Positions 53,125-62,248 of a stretch of DNA of 64,000 bases are shown here, piece by piece. The notes under the pieces were generated by a model, which saw nothing but the letters and a program-made list of their open reading frames with translations, made no database searches and had not been told where the DNA came from. The position numbers and the translations under genes are program-made. The DNA is taken from contig NZ_CP067140.1 in the NCBI RefSeq assembly GCF_028553805.1, positions 62,001 through 126,000 on the forward strand, read 5' to 3'. Position 1 is the first letter of the stretch. The number at the start of each line of letters is the position of its first letter. The stretch comes from Paracoccus saliphilus. Its GTDB lineage: Bacteria > Pseudomonadota > Alphaproteobacteria > Rhodobacterales > Rhodobacteraceae.

Positions 53125-54842
53125 GCCTTGTCCCCGTCTTTCCGGCCGCCGCCGACTTCATCCGCAAAATGTTCCATCACCAACCGGATCGGGTTGGGCG
53201 CGGCCTGGCCAAGCCCGCAAATCGAGGCGTCGATCATCACGTCGCACAGGTCGTCCAGCAGAGGCTTGTCCCATTGATCCGCCTGCATCAGCTTGACCGC
53301 TTTCTCGCAGCCCACCCGGCAGGGGGTGCATTGTCCGCAGCTTTCCGATTCGAAGAACCGCAGCATGTTGAGCGCGACCGCCTTGGCGCTGTCCTTGTCG
53401 GACAGGACCACCACTGCCGCCGAGCCGATGAAAGTGCCATGTGGCTGCAACGTGTCGAAATCCAGCGGCACATCGTCCAGCGATGCGGGCAGCAGGCCCG
53501 ATGAAGGACCGCCCGGCTGATAGGCCTTGAACTCGTGACCTTCGGTCATGCCTCCGGCGGCCTCGATCAATTCGCGGATCGTGGTGCCAGCGGGCAGGAA
53601 ATAGACCCCCGGATTAGCGACCCGGCCCGACAGCGAATAACTGCGCATCCCCGTGCGGCCGTTATGCTCGACACCGGAGTTGAACTGATGGCCCTCGCGG
53701 CAGATACGAGCGACCAGGTGCAATGTTTCTACATTATGAACCAGCGTCGGCTGGCCGAAGACACCGTCCTGCGCGACATAAGGAGGCCGTAGCCGGGGCA
53801 GACCGCGCTTACCTTCGATCGATTCGATCATCGCGGACTCTTCGCCGCAGATATAGGCCCCTGCGCCGCGCCGCAGGTCTATATAGCCCGGCTCCACGAT
53901 GCCTGCCTGTTCGAGAGCAGCGATTTCCTTTTTCAGGATCTTCAGAACGGCGGGGTATTCATCGCGCATATAGAGGAAGCACTTCTCTGCCTCGACCGCC
54001 CAAGCCGCGATCAGCATGCCCTCCAGCATCAGATGTGGCTCGCGTTCAAGATAATAGCGATCCTTGAACGTGCCCGGTTCGCCCTCGTCGCCGTTCACGG
54101 CAAGGTAACGCGGTCCCGGATTGGCACGCACGAAGCCCCATTTCTTTCCTGATGGAAAACCTGCCCCGCCCATGCCGCGCAGACCGCCGTCCAGCAATTC
54201 CTGCTGGATCTCTTGCCAGTCGCCGCTTTTGCGCAGTTCCGCAAGCTTGGTATAGCCGCCGCCCGCCTGATAGGCGATGAAGTCCTGATATTCGGGGATG
54301 ATCGGGTGCAGGTCGCCGCCGGCGATGGTCTTTTCGATTATCTCCGGCGTTGCGAAATCGACATGGCGATGGCCGATCTCTGCCACGGGGGCGGTGTCGC
54401 AACGACCCATGCAGGGTGCGCGCAGAACACGGATTCGTGACGGGTCGTGGCCTGATTGGAGCGCGTCCAGCAGAGCTTCTGACCCGGCAAGCTCGCAGGA
54501 CAGCGAATCACAGACGCGGATGGTCAGGTCAGGTGGCGGGGTTTCGTCCTCGGTCACCGGATCGAAATGGGCATAGAACGTGGCGACTTCCCAGACCTCG
54601 GCCATCGACAACCGCATTTCTTCGGCAAGGGCACGCAGATGCGCGGCCGACAAGTGGCCGTATTCGTCCTGAATCAAATGCAGAAATTCTATCAGCAGGT
54701 CGCGGCGGCGCGGTTTGTCTCCTAAAAGCGCCCTGACCTGATCCCATGCGGTGTCATCCAGTTGGCGGCCCTTGGGGGTGCCACGTCCCTTGCCGTTTCC
54801 ACGGCCTGAGCTCCAGATGCCTTTTTGCTGATCAAGTGCCAT
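53121..54842 (-). CDS. NAD-linked formate dehydrogenase gamma-beta fusion (NuoE-NuoF type)
   Basis: Single protein of 573 residues joining the NuoE-like FdsG part (about 30-190; [2Fe-2S] ligands Cys111, Cys116, Cys144, Cys148) and the NuoF-like FdsB part with FMN site GGAGFPSGKKW, NADH site GDEGEPGTFKDR and [4Fe-4S] motif ESCGQCTPCRVGC. It reduces NAD with electrons from FdsA. The ATG at 54842 has AGGA upstream. The ATG at 54887 overlaps a perfect TATAAT, so it is unlikely to be used. The first 30 residues are basic and glycine-rich. Confidence 0.9.
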   Translation of the reverse strand: MALDQQKGIWSSGRGNGKGRGTPKGRQLDDTAWDQVRALLGDKPRRRDLLIEFLHLIQDEYGHLSAAHLRALAEEMRLSMAEVWEVATFYAHFDPVTEDETPPPDLTIRVCDSLSCELAGSEALLDALQSGHDPSRIRVLRAPCMGRCDTAPVAEIGHRHVDFATPEIIEKTIAGGDLHPIIPEYQDFIAYQAGGGYTKLAELRKSGDWQEIQQELLDGGLRGMGGAGFPSGKKWGFVRANPGPRYLAVNGDEGEPGTFKDRYYLEREPHLMLEGMLIAAWAVEAEKCFLYMRDEYPAVLKILKKEIAALEQAGIVEPGYIDLRRGAGAYICGEESAMIESIEGKRGLPRLRPPYVAQDGVFGQPTLVHNVETLHLVARICREGHQFNSGVEHNGRTGMRSYSLSGRVANPGVYFLPAGTTIRELIEAAGGMTEGHEFKAYQPGGPSSGLLPASLDDVPLDFDTLQPHGTFIGSAAVVVLSDKDSAKAVALNMLRFFESESCGQCTPCRVGCEKAVKLMQADQWDKPLLDDLCDVMIDASICGLGQAAPNPIRLVMEHFADEVGGGRKDGDKA

Positions 54843-54885
54843 AATTTCCTGCCATTGTGGTGGGGCTTTGTGGAGTTTGTGGGCC

Positions 54886-54891
54886 ATTATA
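54886..54891 (-). promoter_or_regulatory. TATAAT -10 box for fdsGB-fdsA
   Basis: A perfect TATAAT on the minus strand lies 44 bases before the preferred ATG at 54842 and would give a leader of about 35 nt. No good -35 box sits 17 bp further up, which suits an activator-dependent promoter beside the dyads at 54915-54952. Confidence 0.45.
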
Positions 54892-54914
54892 CCACGGCTG
54901 GTCAATATCGACAT

Positions 54915-54952
54915 ACCGTCATACGATAGAAGATATCTATCAATAAGACGGT
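54915..54952. promoter_or_regulatory. Nested dyad between fdsGB and tusA-like gene
   Basis: GATAGA-AGATA-TCTATC (54925-54941) is a perfect inverted repeat. It is flanked by ACCGTC (54915-54920) and GACGGT (54947-54952), also inverted and nearly concentric. A third pair, TATCG (54906) and CGATA (54924), overlaps. The AT-rich symmetric core resembles LysR-type sites. No regulator gene lies alongside. Confidence 0.55.
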
Positions 54953-54989
54953 TATGGACAGCGCGAATAAGCAAGCCTATCACGTCCAT

Positions 54990-55217
54990 ATGACATGGGA
55001 TCAGGAACTTGATGCGCGGGGCCTTCTATGTCCATTGCCGGTCCTGAAGGCACGCAAACGCCTTCAGGGCATGGCGGCGGGCGAGGTGTTGCGTGTGGTG
55101 GCGACGGATCCGGCTGCGGTGATCGACGTGCCGCATTTCTGCGCGGAATCCGGACATGAGCTGCTTGAACAGCAGGATGAAGGCGAGGCGCAGGCCTATC
55201 TGATTCGCAAGCGGTAG
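54990..55217 (+). CDS. TusA-family sulfurtransferase-like protein
   Basis: Small cytoplasmic protein of 75 residues with the TusA core ELDARGLLCPLPVLKARKRL, whose cysteine is the sulfur carrier site (CPxP). An in-frame ATG at 54954 exists but lies against the operator and adds 12 non-family residues. It is divergent from the NAD-linked formate dehydrogenase and ends 3 bp from the moeA stop. Sulfuration of the molybdenum cofactor by FdhD needs a sulfur source, so a role in that route is plausible. Confidence 0.85.
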   Translation: MTWDQELDARGLLCPLPVLKARKRLQGMAAGEVLRVVATDPAAVIDVPHFCAESGHELLEQQDEGEAQAYLIRKR

Positions 55218-55220
55218 GAC

Positions 55221-56468
55221 TCAGGCCAGTCCAAAGGAGGAATAGGGCAGATACCTGACCGGGACGCCCGGTTCGATCTCGGCGGCCTCATCAGGCAGTT
55301 CCACCAATCCATCGGCCCAACTTAGCCCACTGATCCGGCCAGATCCTTCCGACGCAAAGACCTCGGCCCGGCCTTCGGCGTTCAGGCGGGCGCGCAGATA
55401 TTCGCGGCGTCCGGGTTTCTTGCGCTTGGAGAAGGCGGCGGGCACGGCAAAGCCCTGCGGGACCGTCCAACCTGCCCCGGCCAATAGCGAAAGGGCGGGG
55501 CGCGCGAATATCAAGGAACAGACGAGAGCGGCGACCGGATTGCCCGGCAATCCGAAAACCGGCACGCCATCCCATTTTGCCAGGGCCAGCGGGCGTCCGG
55601 GCTTGAGCGCGATACGCCAGCTCGACAGGGTGCCATGCGATTTCAGCAGGGCAGAGACGTGATCCTCGTCCCCCGCCGAGGCTCCGCCAGAAGTCAGGAT
55701 GACATCGGTGCGGCGAGCGCCATCGTCCAGGCGTTCTCTCACGGCCTCGTCGCTATCCGGCGCATGGCCGAGATCCACCGGCTCATATCCCCAGCCTGCG
55801 GCCAGTGACAGCAGCATGGGGCGATTGGCGTCCCATATCTGATGCGGGAGGGCGGGCAAGTCGGGCGCGGCGATTATTTCGTCCCCGGTCGAGAGCACCC
55901 CGACCCGCAACGGGCGATGCACCGTCACGTGCGCAATACCGACAGCAGAAAGCAGCGCCAGATCGGGAGCGCGCAATTTGCGGCCAGCAGGCAGGGCAGC
56001 GGTGCCTTCGGTGACGTCCTCGCCTGCCTTGCGGGTGTTGCTGCCTCGTTTGACAGGGCCCTCGAACATGACCGACGAGTCATCAGTGGTGGTGTCTTCC
56101 TCTAATACGACGGTATCTACGCCCTCGGGCAAGGTCGCCCCGGTCAGGATGCGGATCGCCTTGCCCTCGGGAACCGGCTGCGTCCATGGCTGCCCCGCAG
56201 CGGCCCGCCCCTCGACCAGAGGCAGGCGCTGCGGCCCGTCGCCGGTGACGGTATGAGCAAAGCCATAGCCATCGACGGCGGAATTGGGCTGCGGTGGATT
56301 CGAGCGGCGGGCGATGCACGCCTCGGCCAGAACGCGACCCGCCGCTTGCGCTGTCGCCAGGGTTTCGGTGCGGGTCACCGGCTGCAAGATGTTGCGCAAC
56401 CGGTTCAGTGCGGTATCGACCGGGATCCAATCCACCCCTTGTGGCATGGCGAAATTGTCAGTTTTCAT
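55221..56468 (-). CDS. moeA: Molybdopterin molybdotransferase
   Basis: Inserts molybdate into adenylylated molybdopterin; 415 residues, normal length. Motifs: SAVDGYGF, IRILTGATLPEGVDTVV, GVLSTGDEI, VILTSGGASAGDEDHV and FGLPGNPVAALV. It is the last gene of the operon fdhD-mobA-mobB-moeA, overlapping mobB by 4 bp, and serves the two formate dehydrogenases alongside. Confidence 0.95.
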   Translation of the reverse strand: MKTDNFAMPQGVDWIPVDTALNRLRNILQPVTRTETLATAQAAGRVLAEACIARRSNPPQPNSAVDGYGFAHTVTGDGPQRLPLVEGRAAAGQPWTQPVPEGKAIRILTGATLPEGVDTVVLEEDTTTDDSSVMFEGPVKRGSNTRKAGEDVTEGTAALPAGRKLRAPDLALLSAVGIAHVTVHRPLRVGVLSTGDEIIAAPDLPALPHQIWDANRPMLLSLAAGWGYEPVDLGHAPDSDEAVRERLDDGARRTDVILTSGGASAGDEDHVSALLKSHGTLSSWRIALKPGRPLALAKWDGVPVFGLPGNPVAALVCSLIFARPALSLLAGAGWTVPQGFAVPAAFSKRKKPGRREYLRARLNAEGRAEVFASEGSGRISGLSWADGLVELPDEAAEIEPGVPVRYLPYSSFGLA

Positions 56469-56956
56469 CGTGCAACCTCGCTCAGGATGAAATCGGCAAT
56501 GGCGGCTGTGTCATCAAGGTCGAAAACCGGCAGCGCGGTGTCAACCGGCCCATCGGTGGCAACGGCATGGATGGTTTCGATCTTCGAGGCAAGCAGCGGG
56601 CGGTCGATGATCTGACGATAAGCTTCGATCTTCGGGTGCGGTTCATTCTTGTAGCCCTCGATCAGAACCAGATCGACCGGGGAGAGACGAGGCAGCAAAT
56701 CAGCCAGTGGCGGTTCCCCAGCGCCGCGCAACTCGTGCATCAAGGCCCAACGGCGCGGCGTGGACAGCAACACCTCCCGTGCCCCCGCCTCGCGATGGCG
56801 GTGGCTGTCGCGGCCGGGCTGGTCGATATCGGTATCGTGATGGGCATGCTTGATGGTAGATACCGTCAGGCCTCGTGACGAGACTTCGGTGACCAGACGC
56901 TCCATCAAGCCGGTCTTGCCCGTATTTTTCCAGCCGGTGACGCCGTAGAGCTTCAT
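56465..56956 (-). CDS. mobB: Molybdopterin-guanine dinucleotide biosynthesis protein B
   Basis: GTP-binding helper of MobA, 163 residues. The P-loop GWKNTGKTGLMERL is at about 8-21, followed by STIKHAHHD and later LIEGYKNEPHPKIEAYR. It overlaps both mobA and moeA by 4 bp. Its exact role in cofactor formation is still poorly understood in general. Confidence 0.94.
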   Translation of the reverse strand: MKLYGVTGWKNTGKTGLMERLVTEVSSRGLTVSTIKHAHHDTDIDQPGRDSHRHREAGAREVLLSTPRRWALMHELRGAGEPPLADLLPRLSPVDLVLIEGYKNEPHPKIEAYRQIIDRPLLASKIETIHAVATDGPVDTALPVFDLDDTAAIADFILSEVAR

Positions 56957-57600
56957 GGGGTGGCCCCGTTCGCCAAGACTTCGGCGCGCGCCAGATCCTC
57001 GGCTGTGTTGACGTTGAAGAACGGGTCGAAGGGGACAGCGGGGAACAATGCTTCACCCGCATCGTGACGATCGGTCCATAGCACGACCTTGCGCAATCCA
57101 TCATGAAGAGCGGCCCGCAGATCGTCGCGCAAGGCAACGGGCCAAAGACCGAATGTCGGGTGGCGGTTGATGCGCTTTCCTCCGGATTTCAGCGCTTCGC
57201 CATCCGCGCGCGGGGTCGTGGCCATGGCAAGAGGATGGTCTTTGCCCTCGGCGGCCAGAAAGAGCCTTGTCACCAGATCGGTGGGGAAGAAGGGCGTATC
57301 GGCGGCAACTGTCACGATCGCATCCGCGCCTTTTCCGGCAGCCCAGTCCAGTCCAGCCAGCACACCGGCCAACGGACCCGGAAAGCCGCCGATGCTGTCG
57401 GGCAGAACCGGCAGGCCGAAATCGGCGAAGCGGGTAGGATCGCCATTGGCGTTCAAGGCCAGACCGGCCACCTGCGGTTCCAGCCGCGCAATCACATGTG
57501 CCAGCAGCGATTGTCCCCCGACCCGCAGCAACCCCTTGTCACCGCCGCCCATCCGGGTCGCAAGCCCGCCGGCTAGGATGACACCAAGCGGGCGGTTCAT
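56953..57600 (-). CDS. mobA: Molybdenum cofactor guanylyltransferase
   Basis: Adds GMP to the molybdenum cofactor to form the bis-MGD used by formate dehydrogenases. It has 215 residues starting at 57600 with MNRPLGVILAGGLATRMGGGDK, the nucleotide-binding loop. AADTPFFPTDLV and NVNTAEDLARAE are further family motifs. The open frame further upstream lies over fdhD and is not coding. It overlaps fdhD by 4 bp. Confidence 0.94.
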   Translation of the reverse strand: MNRPLGVILAGGLATRMGGGDKGLLRVGGQSLLAHVIARLEPQVAGLALNANGDPTRFADFGLPVLPDSIGGFPGPLAGVLAGLDWAAGKGADAIVTVAADTPFFPTDLVTRLFLAAEGKDHPLAMATTPRADGEALKSGGKRINRHPTFGLWPVALRDDLRAALHDGLRKVVLWTDRHDAGEALFPAVPFDPFFNVNTAEDLARAEVLANGATP

Positions 57601-58460
57601 GTTGCGGCCTTGCGGTGCTGTTTGCGGTCTTCTTCGGGGATGCTTTTCGGATCGGCGTCGCGGATCAGGCGTTCTTCGCCGCTGAGACAGACGAAGCGTT
57701 GCCCGCGCATCCGTCCGATCAGGGTAAGCCCGACACGACGTGCGATCTCGACGCCCCATGCGGTGAAACCAGAGCGCGAGGCCAGGGCGGGAATGCCCAT
57801 CAGCGCCGTCTTGATGACCATTTCCGAGGTCAGCCGCCCGGTCGTGTAAAGGATCTTGTCAGCCGCACCGATATCATGGCGGAACATGTACCCGGCAATC
57901 TTGTCCACGGCATTGTGGCGGCCGACATCCTCCATGTAGACCAGCGGTCTGTCGCGCTGACATAGCACCGTTCCGTGGATCGCCCCGGCCTCCAGATACA
58001 GAGAGGGTGTGGTGTTGATCTCTTTCGCCAGCGCATAGAGCCAGCTTGTGCGGATTTCGGATTTCGGAAGGGTCAGATCTTCTAGTCCTTCCATCATATC
58101 TCCGAAAACCGTGCCCACGGCGCAACCGCTGGTGCGGGTTTTCTTTTGGAGCTTCTCCTCGTACGACGTCTCGCGTTCGGTCCGGACGACAACGGTTTCG
58201 ATCTCGTCGTCGTAATCGATCCCGGTCACCCGGTCATCGGCGCGCAGCATGCCCTGATTGCGCAGGAAACCGAGGGCGAGATACTCGGGATAATCGCCGA
58301 TCGTCATCGCGGTGACGATCTCCTGCCGATTGAGATAGATCGTCAGCGGCCGCTCCTCGACCACCGAAAGCGTGGTTTCCGCGCCTGTCTGGTCGGTGCC
58401 GGTGATGCGCCGGGTCAGGCGAGGGTCATGCGGGGCGGGCAGCAGCGGAAAATCGGGCAT
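57597..58460 (-). CDS. fdhD: Formate dehydrogenase accessory sulfurtransferase
   Basis: Transfers sulfur to the bis-MGD cofactor, which is needed for formate dehydrogenase activity. It has 287 residues from the ATG at 58460 (AGGAGG lies upstream, somewhat distant); an ATG at 58508 would add 16 residues. Conserved parts: DYPEYLALGFL, TRTSGCAVGTVFGDM with Cys113, EDVGRHNAVDKIAG and TTGRLTSEMVIK. The E. coli enzyme has two cysteines in a CxxC loop; here only the single cysteine is present in that loop. It heads the cofactor operon. Confidence 0.93.
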   Translation of the reverse strand: MPDFPLLPAPHDPRLTRRITGTDQTGAETTLSVVEERPLTIYLNRQEIVTAMTIGDYPEYLALGFLRNQGMLRADDRVTGIDYDDEIETVVVRTERETSYEEKLQKKTRTSGCAVGTVFGDMMEGLEDLTLPKSEIRTSWLYALAKEINTTPSLYLEAGAIHGTVLCQRDRPLVYMEDVGRHNAVDKIAGYMFRHDIGAADKILYTTGRLTSEMVIKTALMGIPALASRSGFTAWGVEIARRVGLTLIGRMRGQRFVCLSGEERLIRDADPKSIPEEDRKQHRKAAT

Positions 58461-58597
58461 GATGTCGATGCGTTGCCTCCTCTGGCCTGAGCAATGGGTA
58501 TCATCCATGCTGTCGAGCCGAGTTGCAAGGCCGTGGAATCAATCTGGCTAAAGTCTGACGGGGATGGCCCCGCAAACCAACTCAGTTATCGGAAGGC

Positions 58598-59536
58598 TCA
58601 GGACTCACCATATATTCCCGTGTGTATTGTGCCATCCGGGTCTGACCAGGCCCGATACATGCCCGGACTGTTGAAAGGCAAGCATATATTGCCTTGCCGA
58701 TCCACGGCGATCAAACCCCCAGATCCGCCGAGCCTGCCCAGTTCCGCGACGACATCCCCGGCTGCTTGCGCAAGGTTCTGGCCGCCCCAACGCATCCGGG
58801 CGTCGATCTCGTGCCCGACCGCCCAACGGATGAAATATTCTCCGTGACCCGTGGCCGAGATCGCGGCGGTCTCGTCATCGGCCCAGGTGCCGGCGCCGAT
58901 GACCGGGCTGTCACCGACCCGACCGGGCATCTTCGCGGTCATGCCGCCAGTCGATGTTGCAGCTGCAATATGGCCGGAACGATCCAGCGCCACCGCACCC
59001 ACCGTGCCATGCTTGCGCGCCGGATCGCCATCGTCGGGCTGGCCGAGGCGACGGCGTTCCAGTTCGGCCTGCAGTGCGGCGCGGCGCGGTTCGGTTCCGA
59101 ACCAGTCCGGTTCCATCATTTCTAATCCCGAAGCGTCGCAAAAGCGGCGGGCGCCATCGCCGGACAGAAGCACGTGATCGGTCTGCTCCATCACCGCGCG
59201 GGCGGCCAGAACCGGGTGGCGCGGTCCACAAATTCCCGAGATCGCGCCGCATTCCCGCGTCGCGCCGTCCATGACCGCGGCATCCATCTCGTGCGTGGCG
59301 TCCGAGGTGAAAACCGCGCCACGTCCGGCATTGAACAGCGGGTTTTCCTCGAGCGCCATCACCGAGGCTGTTACCGCATTCAGCGCGGAGCCGCCCTTTT
59401 GCAGCACCTCCAGCCCCGCCGCCAGGCAAGCGCGCAACCCATCGTGATAGGCGGTCTCACGCTCTGGCGTCATGCGGGATTTCAGGATGGTTCCGGCGCC
59501 GCCATGCAGCGCGATGACAGGGGTGATATCGGTCAT
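58598..59536 (-). CDS. iaaA: Isoaspartyl peptidase / L-asparaginase (Ntn hydrolase)
   Basis: N-terminal-nucleophile hydrolase of 312 residues that splits beta-aspartyl dipeptides after self-cleavage. The cleavage site is KHGTVGAVALD, with Thr becoming the new N-terminus. LHGGAGTI, NPLFNAGRGAVFT and the late STGGMTAKMPGRVGDSPVIGAG are family motifs. The start at 59536 follows AAAGGAAA; a longer open frame upstream covers the M55 gene and is a shadow. It is the last gene of the peptide-import operon, as iaaA adjoins gsiABCD in E. coli. Confidence 0.92.
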   Translation of the reverse strand: MTDITPVIALHGGAGTILKSRMTPERETAYHDGLRACLAAGLEVLQKGGSALNAVTASVMALEENPLFNAGRGAVFTSDATHEMDAAVMDGATRECGAISGICGPRHPVLAARAVMEQTDHVLLSGDGARRFCDASGLEMMEPDWFGTEPRRAALQAELERRRLGQPDDGDPARKHGTVGAVALDRSGHIAAATSTGGMTAKMPGRVGDSPVIGAGTWADDETAAISATGHGEYFIRWAVGHEIDARMRWGGQNLAQAAGDVVAELGRLGGSGGLIAVDRQGNICLPFNSPGMYRAWSDPDGTIHTGIYGES

Positions 59537-59550
59537 GACAGGGTTTCCTT

Positions 59551-60369
59551 TCAACGCAGGGCGAAACTCATGGCGGACAGGGCGGTCATCCAGCCGATCA
59601 CCTCGGCCATGCTGGCACAATCGAAACCGATCGTCATTGCATCGATCCGCTGCGAGGGCGGCAGCACCGACATCTGGTCGGCCAGCGCGGCATTCCCCAT
59701 CACGAACTCGGCGTGATACGGCCCCTGCCAGCGCGTCGGTTTCATGTTTCCGGCCTCGTTCACGGCACGGATCGCACCTTCTTTCAGCATGGCATGCGCG
59801 CGGGCAACCGATACCTGGCGCGCTGCGCGATGGCCATAAGAATGTTTGACGGTCACGAATTCGGCTTGCCGGAAGAACAGTGCGTTCTCGTCCCGGGTGC
59901 AATCGTCGCCCGAGATCAGCCCGACAGGCACCCCCAGCTCTCCGGCATAGGCGCCATAGATCGCGGGCTCGCCACAAGGCGTTCCGTTGATACGTATTTC
60001 GCGAAAGGCAAAACCATTGGTGGTATGGGCGAGCACACCGCCCTTTCCCGCCATGGAATGATGCCCGGTCATGAACATCAGGTCGAAATCGCCCGTCAGG
60101 CCGCAGGCCATGTTCATCGGCTTTGGCTTTCCAAGGATCAGGTCTGCGGCAGGATGCAGATGTTGCGGCAGAATGTTGGTCATCGGTCCATGGGAGTCGT
60201 TGACGAGGATTTCCGTCGCGCCCGCCTCGACCAGCCCTTCGATCACCGCATTGACCTCTTGGGTCATTAACTCCCGGGCTTTCTCATATTCGGGATGACC
60301 GGCCTGTCCTTGCGCGGGGGAGACCACACCCGCTACGCCCTCGATATCTGCCGAGATATAGATACGCAT
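59551..60369 (-). CDS. M55 family D-aminopeptidase (DppA type)
   Basis: Zinc peptidase of 272 residues related to B. subtilis DppA. The N-terminus YISADIEGVAGVV carries the metal-binding Asp-Glu pair. EILVNDSHGPMTN, FMTGHHSMAG and SGDDCTRDE supply further metal and catalytic residues, and TVKHSYGHRAAR follows. It acts on peptides imported by the adjacent ABC transporter, possibly D-amino-acid dipeptides from cell-wall material. It lies 12 bp after the permease gene. Confidence 0.92.
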   Translation of the reverse strand: MRIYISADIEGVAGVVSPAQGQAGHPEYEKARELMTQEVNAVIEGLVEAGATEILVNDSHGPMTNILPQHLHPAADLILGKPKPMNMACGLTGDFDLMFMTGHHSMAGKGGVLAHTTNGFAFREIRINGTPCGEPAIYGAYAGELGVPVGLISGDDCTRDENALFFRQAEFVTVKHSYGHRAARQVSVARAHAMLKEGAIRAVNEAGNMKPTRWQGPYHAEFVMGNAALADQMSVLPPSQRIDAMTIGFDCASMAEVIGWMTALSAMSFALR

Positions 60370-60381
60370 CGCTATTCCGCC

Positions 60382-61266
60382 TCACATGTTGCGCAGTTTC
60401 GGATCCAGCGCGTCGCGAAGCCCGTCGCCGAACAGGTTGAAGCCCAGGACCGTCACGAAGATGGCAAGGCCGGGGAAGAGCGTCAGGTGATCCGCGACTC
60501 CCATATAGGTCCGCCCGTCGGCCAGCATCGCCCCCCATTCCGGACTGGGAGGCTGTGCCCCCAACCCGATGAAGGAGAGCGCGGCAGCCGTCAGGATGGA
60601 CGTGCCGATCCGCATCGAGAAATAGACGATGACGTTTGGCAAGGTGCCCGGCATGATATGGCGTAGCATGATGGTCCGGTGGCTGACCCCGATCGCGCGG
60701 GAAGCATCGACATAGACCGTTTGTTTCAATTGCAAAGTCGTGCCACGGGCCAACCGGGCGAATACAGGAATCGAAAAGATCGCCACGGCATAGATCACGT
60801 TGACGATCCCCGGCCCCAGGATGGCGATGACTGCGATCGCCAGAAGGATGCCGGGAAAGGCCAGCAGAAGATCGGCCAGCCGCATGATCACGGAATCGAC
60901 CCACCGGCCGTAGTATCCGGCGATGATCCCCAAGGCGACACCCCCAAGCGCGCCCAGGGTGACTGACAGGAAACCCACTGCCAGCGAGATGCGCGCACCC
61001 CAGATGATACGGCTGAATATGTCGCGGCCATAGGCGTCTGTGCCTGCCCAATGCGCGGCGCTTGGCCCTTGCAGCACGGCGTTATAGTCCGGCTCACTGG
61101 GACTATAGGGCGCGATGACGGGCGCCAATGCCGCCACCAGGACAAGCGCGAGGATAAAGACCAGCGCTGTCAGTGCCACTTTCTGTTTCTTGAAGCGTCG
61201 CCAGAACTCTGCCAACGGCTTGCGCATTTTTTCAGCGGGTGCCTCCGCGGCTGTCAGCTCGGTCAT
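60382..61266 (-). CDS. Peptide ABC transporter permease (DppC/GsiD type)
   Basis: Membrane permease of 294 residues. A cytoplasmic N-terminal tail is followed by the first helix [19 protein letters not shown], then [21 protein letters not shown] and the EAA-loop region [20 protein letters not shown], both typical of the second permease of peptide and nickel importers. It overlaps the partner permease gene by 4 bp. Confidence 0.93.
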   Translation of the reverse strand: MTELTAAEAPAEKMRKPLAEFWRRFKKQKVALTALVFILALVLVAALAPVIAPYSPSEPDYNAVLQGPSAAHWAGTDAYGRDIFSRIIWGARISLAVGFLSVTLGALGGVALGIIAGYYGRWVDSVIMRLADLLLAFPGILLAIAVIAILGPGIVNVIYAVAIFSIPVFARLARGTTLQLKQTVYVDASRAIGVSHRTIMLRHIMPGTLPNVIVYFSMRIGTSILTAAALSFIGLGAQPPSPEWGAMLADGRTYMGVADHLTLFPGLAIFVTVLGFNLFGDGLRDALDPKLRNM

Positions 61267-62183
61267 TTGTAGCGGATCTCCGGATTGGCAAAGACATACA
61301 GCACATCGACCAGCAGGTTGATGAGGATGAATTGCAGCGAGAAAAGAAGGATCAGGGCTTGGATCACGGGATAATCGCGATAGGATACTGAATCGACCAG
61401 TAGCCGTCCGAGTCCCGGCCACGAGAATACGCTTTCGACCACGATCGATCCGCCCAGCAGAAAGCCGAACTGCAGCCCGACCATGGTGATGATCGGGATC
61501 AGTGCGTTCCGCAGTGAATGACGCCAGATAACCCGTCGTTCGGGGACGCCCTTGGCGCGAGCGGTTCGGACGTAATCCTCGCGGGCGATCTCGATGAAGG
61601 CAGAGCGGGTGAAGCGCGCCATGACCGCCGCGACGGCGACGCCGAGGGTAAAGGAGGGCATGACGAAATGCTGCCAGGTCCCGTAGCCGCCAGTGGGGAA
61701 CCATCCCAATCGTACCGAAAAGAGGCTGATCAGAAGCAGGCCCAGCCAGAACGGAGGGAAGGATATGCCCGACACCGCGACGATCATGCCCAGGTAGTCC
61801 GGCCATTTGCCGCGCTTGACCGCCGACATCACGCCGATCAGCAAGCCGATCACCGTCGACCATGCCATGGCAAATACCGTCAGCCAGACGGTGGGCATCA
61901 GGCGCTGGCCTATTTCCTCGATGACGGTACGCCGGGTTTTCAGCGAAATACCGAAATCCCCCTGAACGACACGAGTCACATAGCGGATGAACTGTTCGGA
62001 TAACGGCCTGTCCAGCCCCAGTGACTTGCGCACAGCAAGGACATCCTCGGGCGAGGCCTCGGGTCCGGCGACCAGTCGTGCGGGATCGCCCGGAAGCATA
62101 TGCACAAAGGCGAAGACGCAGACGGTAACCATCAGGATCACCGGGATCGTTCCTACCAGCCGCTTTACGAGATAGCCAAGCAT
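61263..62183 (-). CDS. Peptide ABC transporter permease (DppB/GsiC type)
   Basis: Membrane permease of 306 residues with an N-terminal helix ([20 protein letters not shown]), HMLPGDPAR, and the EAA loop [23 protein letters not shown]. It pairs with the permease at 60382. It lies 65 bp after the receptor gene, with a stable hairpin in the gap. Confidence 0.93.
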   Translation of the reverse strand: MLGYLVKRLVGTIPVILMVTVCVFAFVHMLPGDPARLVAGPEASPEDVLAVRKSLGLDRPLSEQFIRYVTRVVQGDFGISLKTRRTVIEEIGQRLMPTVWLTVFAMAWSTVIGLLIGVMSAVKRGKWPDYLGMIVAVSGISFPPFWLGLLLISLFSVRLGWFPTGGYGTWQHFVMPSFTLGVAVAAVMARFTRSAFIEIAREDYVRTARAKGVPERRVIWRHSLRNALIPIITMVGLQFGFLLGGSIVVESVFSWPGLGRLLVDSVSYRDYPVIQALILLFSLQFILINLLVDVLYVFANPEIRYK

Positions 62184-62208
62184 GAAAACTCTTTTCAGTC
62201 AGTTGATC

Positions 62209-62233
62209 GGAACCGGTCCAGAGAACCGGTTCC
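62209..62233 (-). terminator. Intergenic stem-loop after the receptor gene
   Basis: GGAACCGGT (62209-62217) and ACCGGTTCC (62225-62233) form a perfect 9-bp stem with a 7-base loop between the receptor stop and the permease start. Such hairpins often protect the receptor mRNA or weaken read-through, giving more receptor than permease. Confidence 0.6.
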
Positions 62234-62248
62234 GTGTTTTACAGAGAA

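Noticed and set aside
60382..61863. 493-codon version of the DppC-type permease
   Set aside because: The extra 200 residues are an out-of-frame reading of the partner permease; the ATG at 61266 overlaps the stop of the next gene in the usual way.
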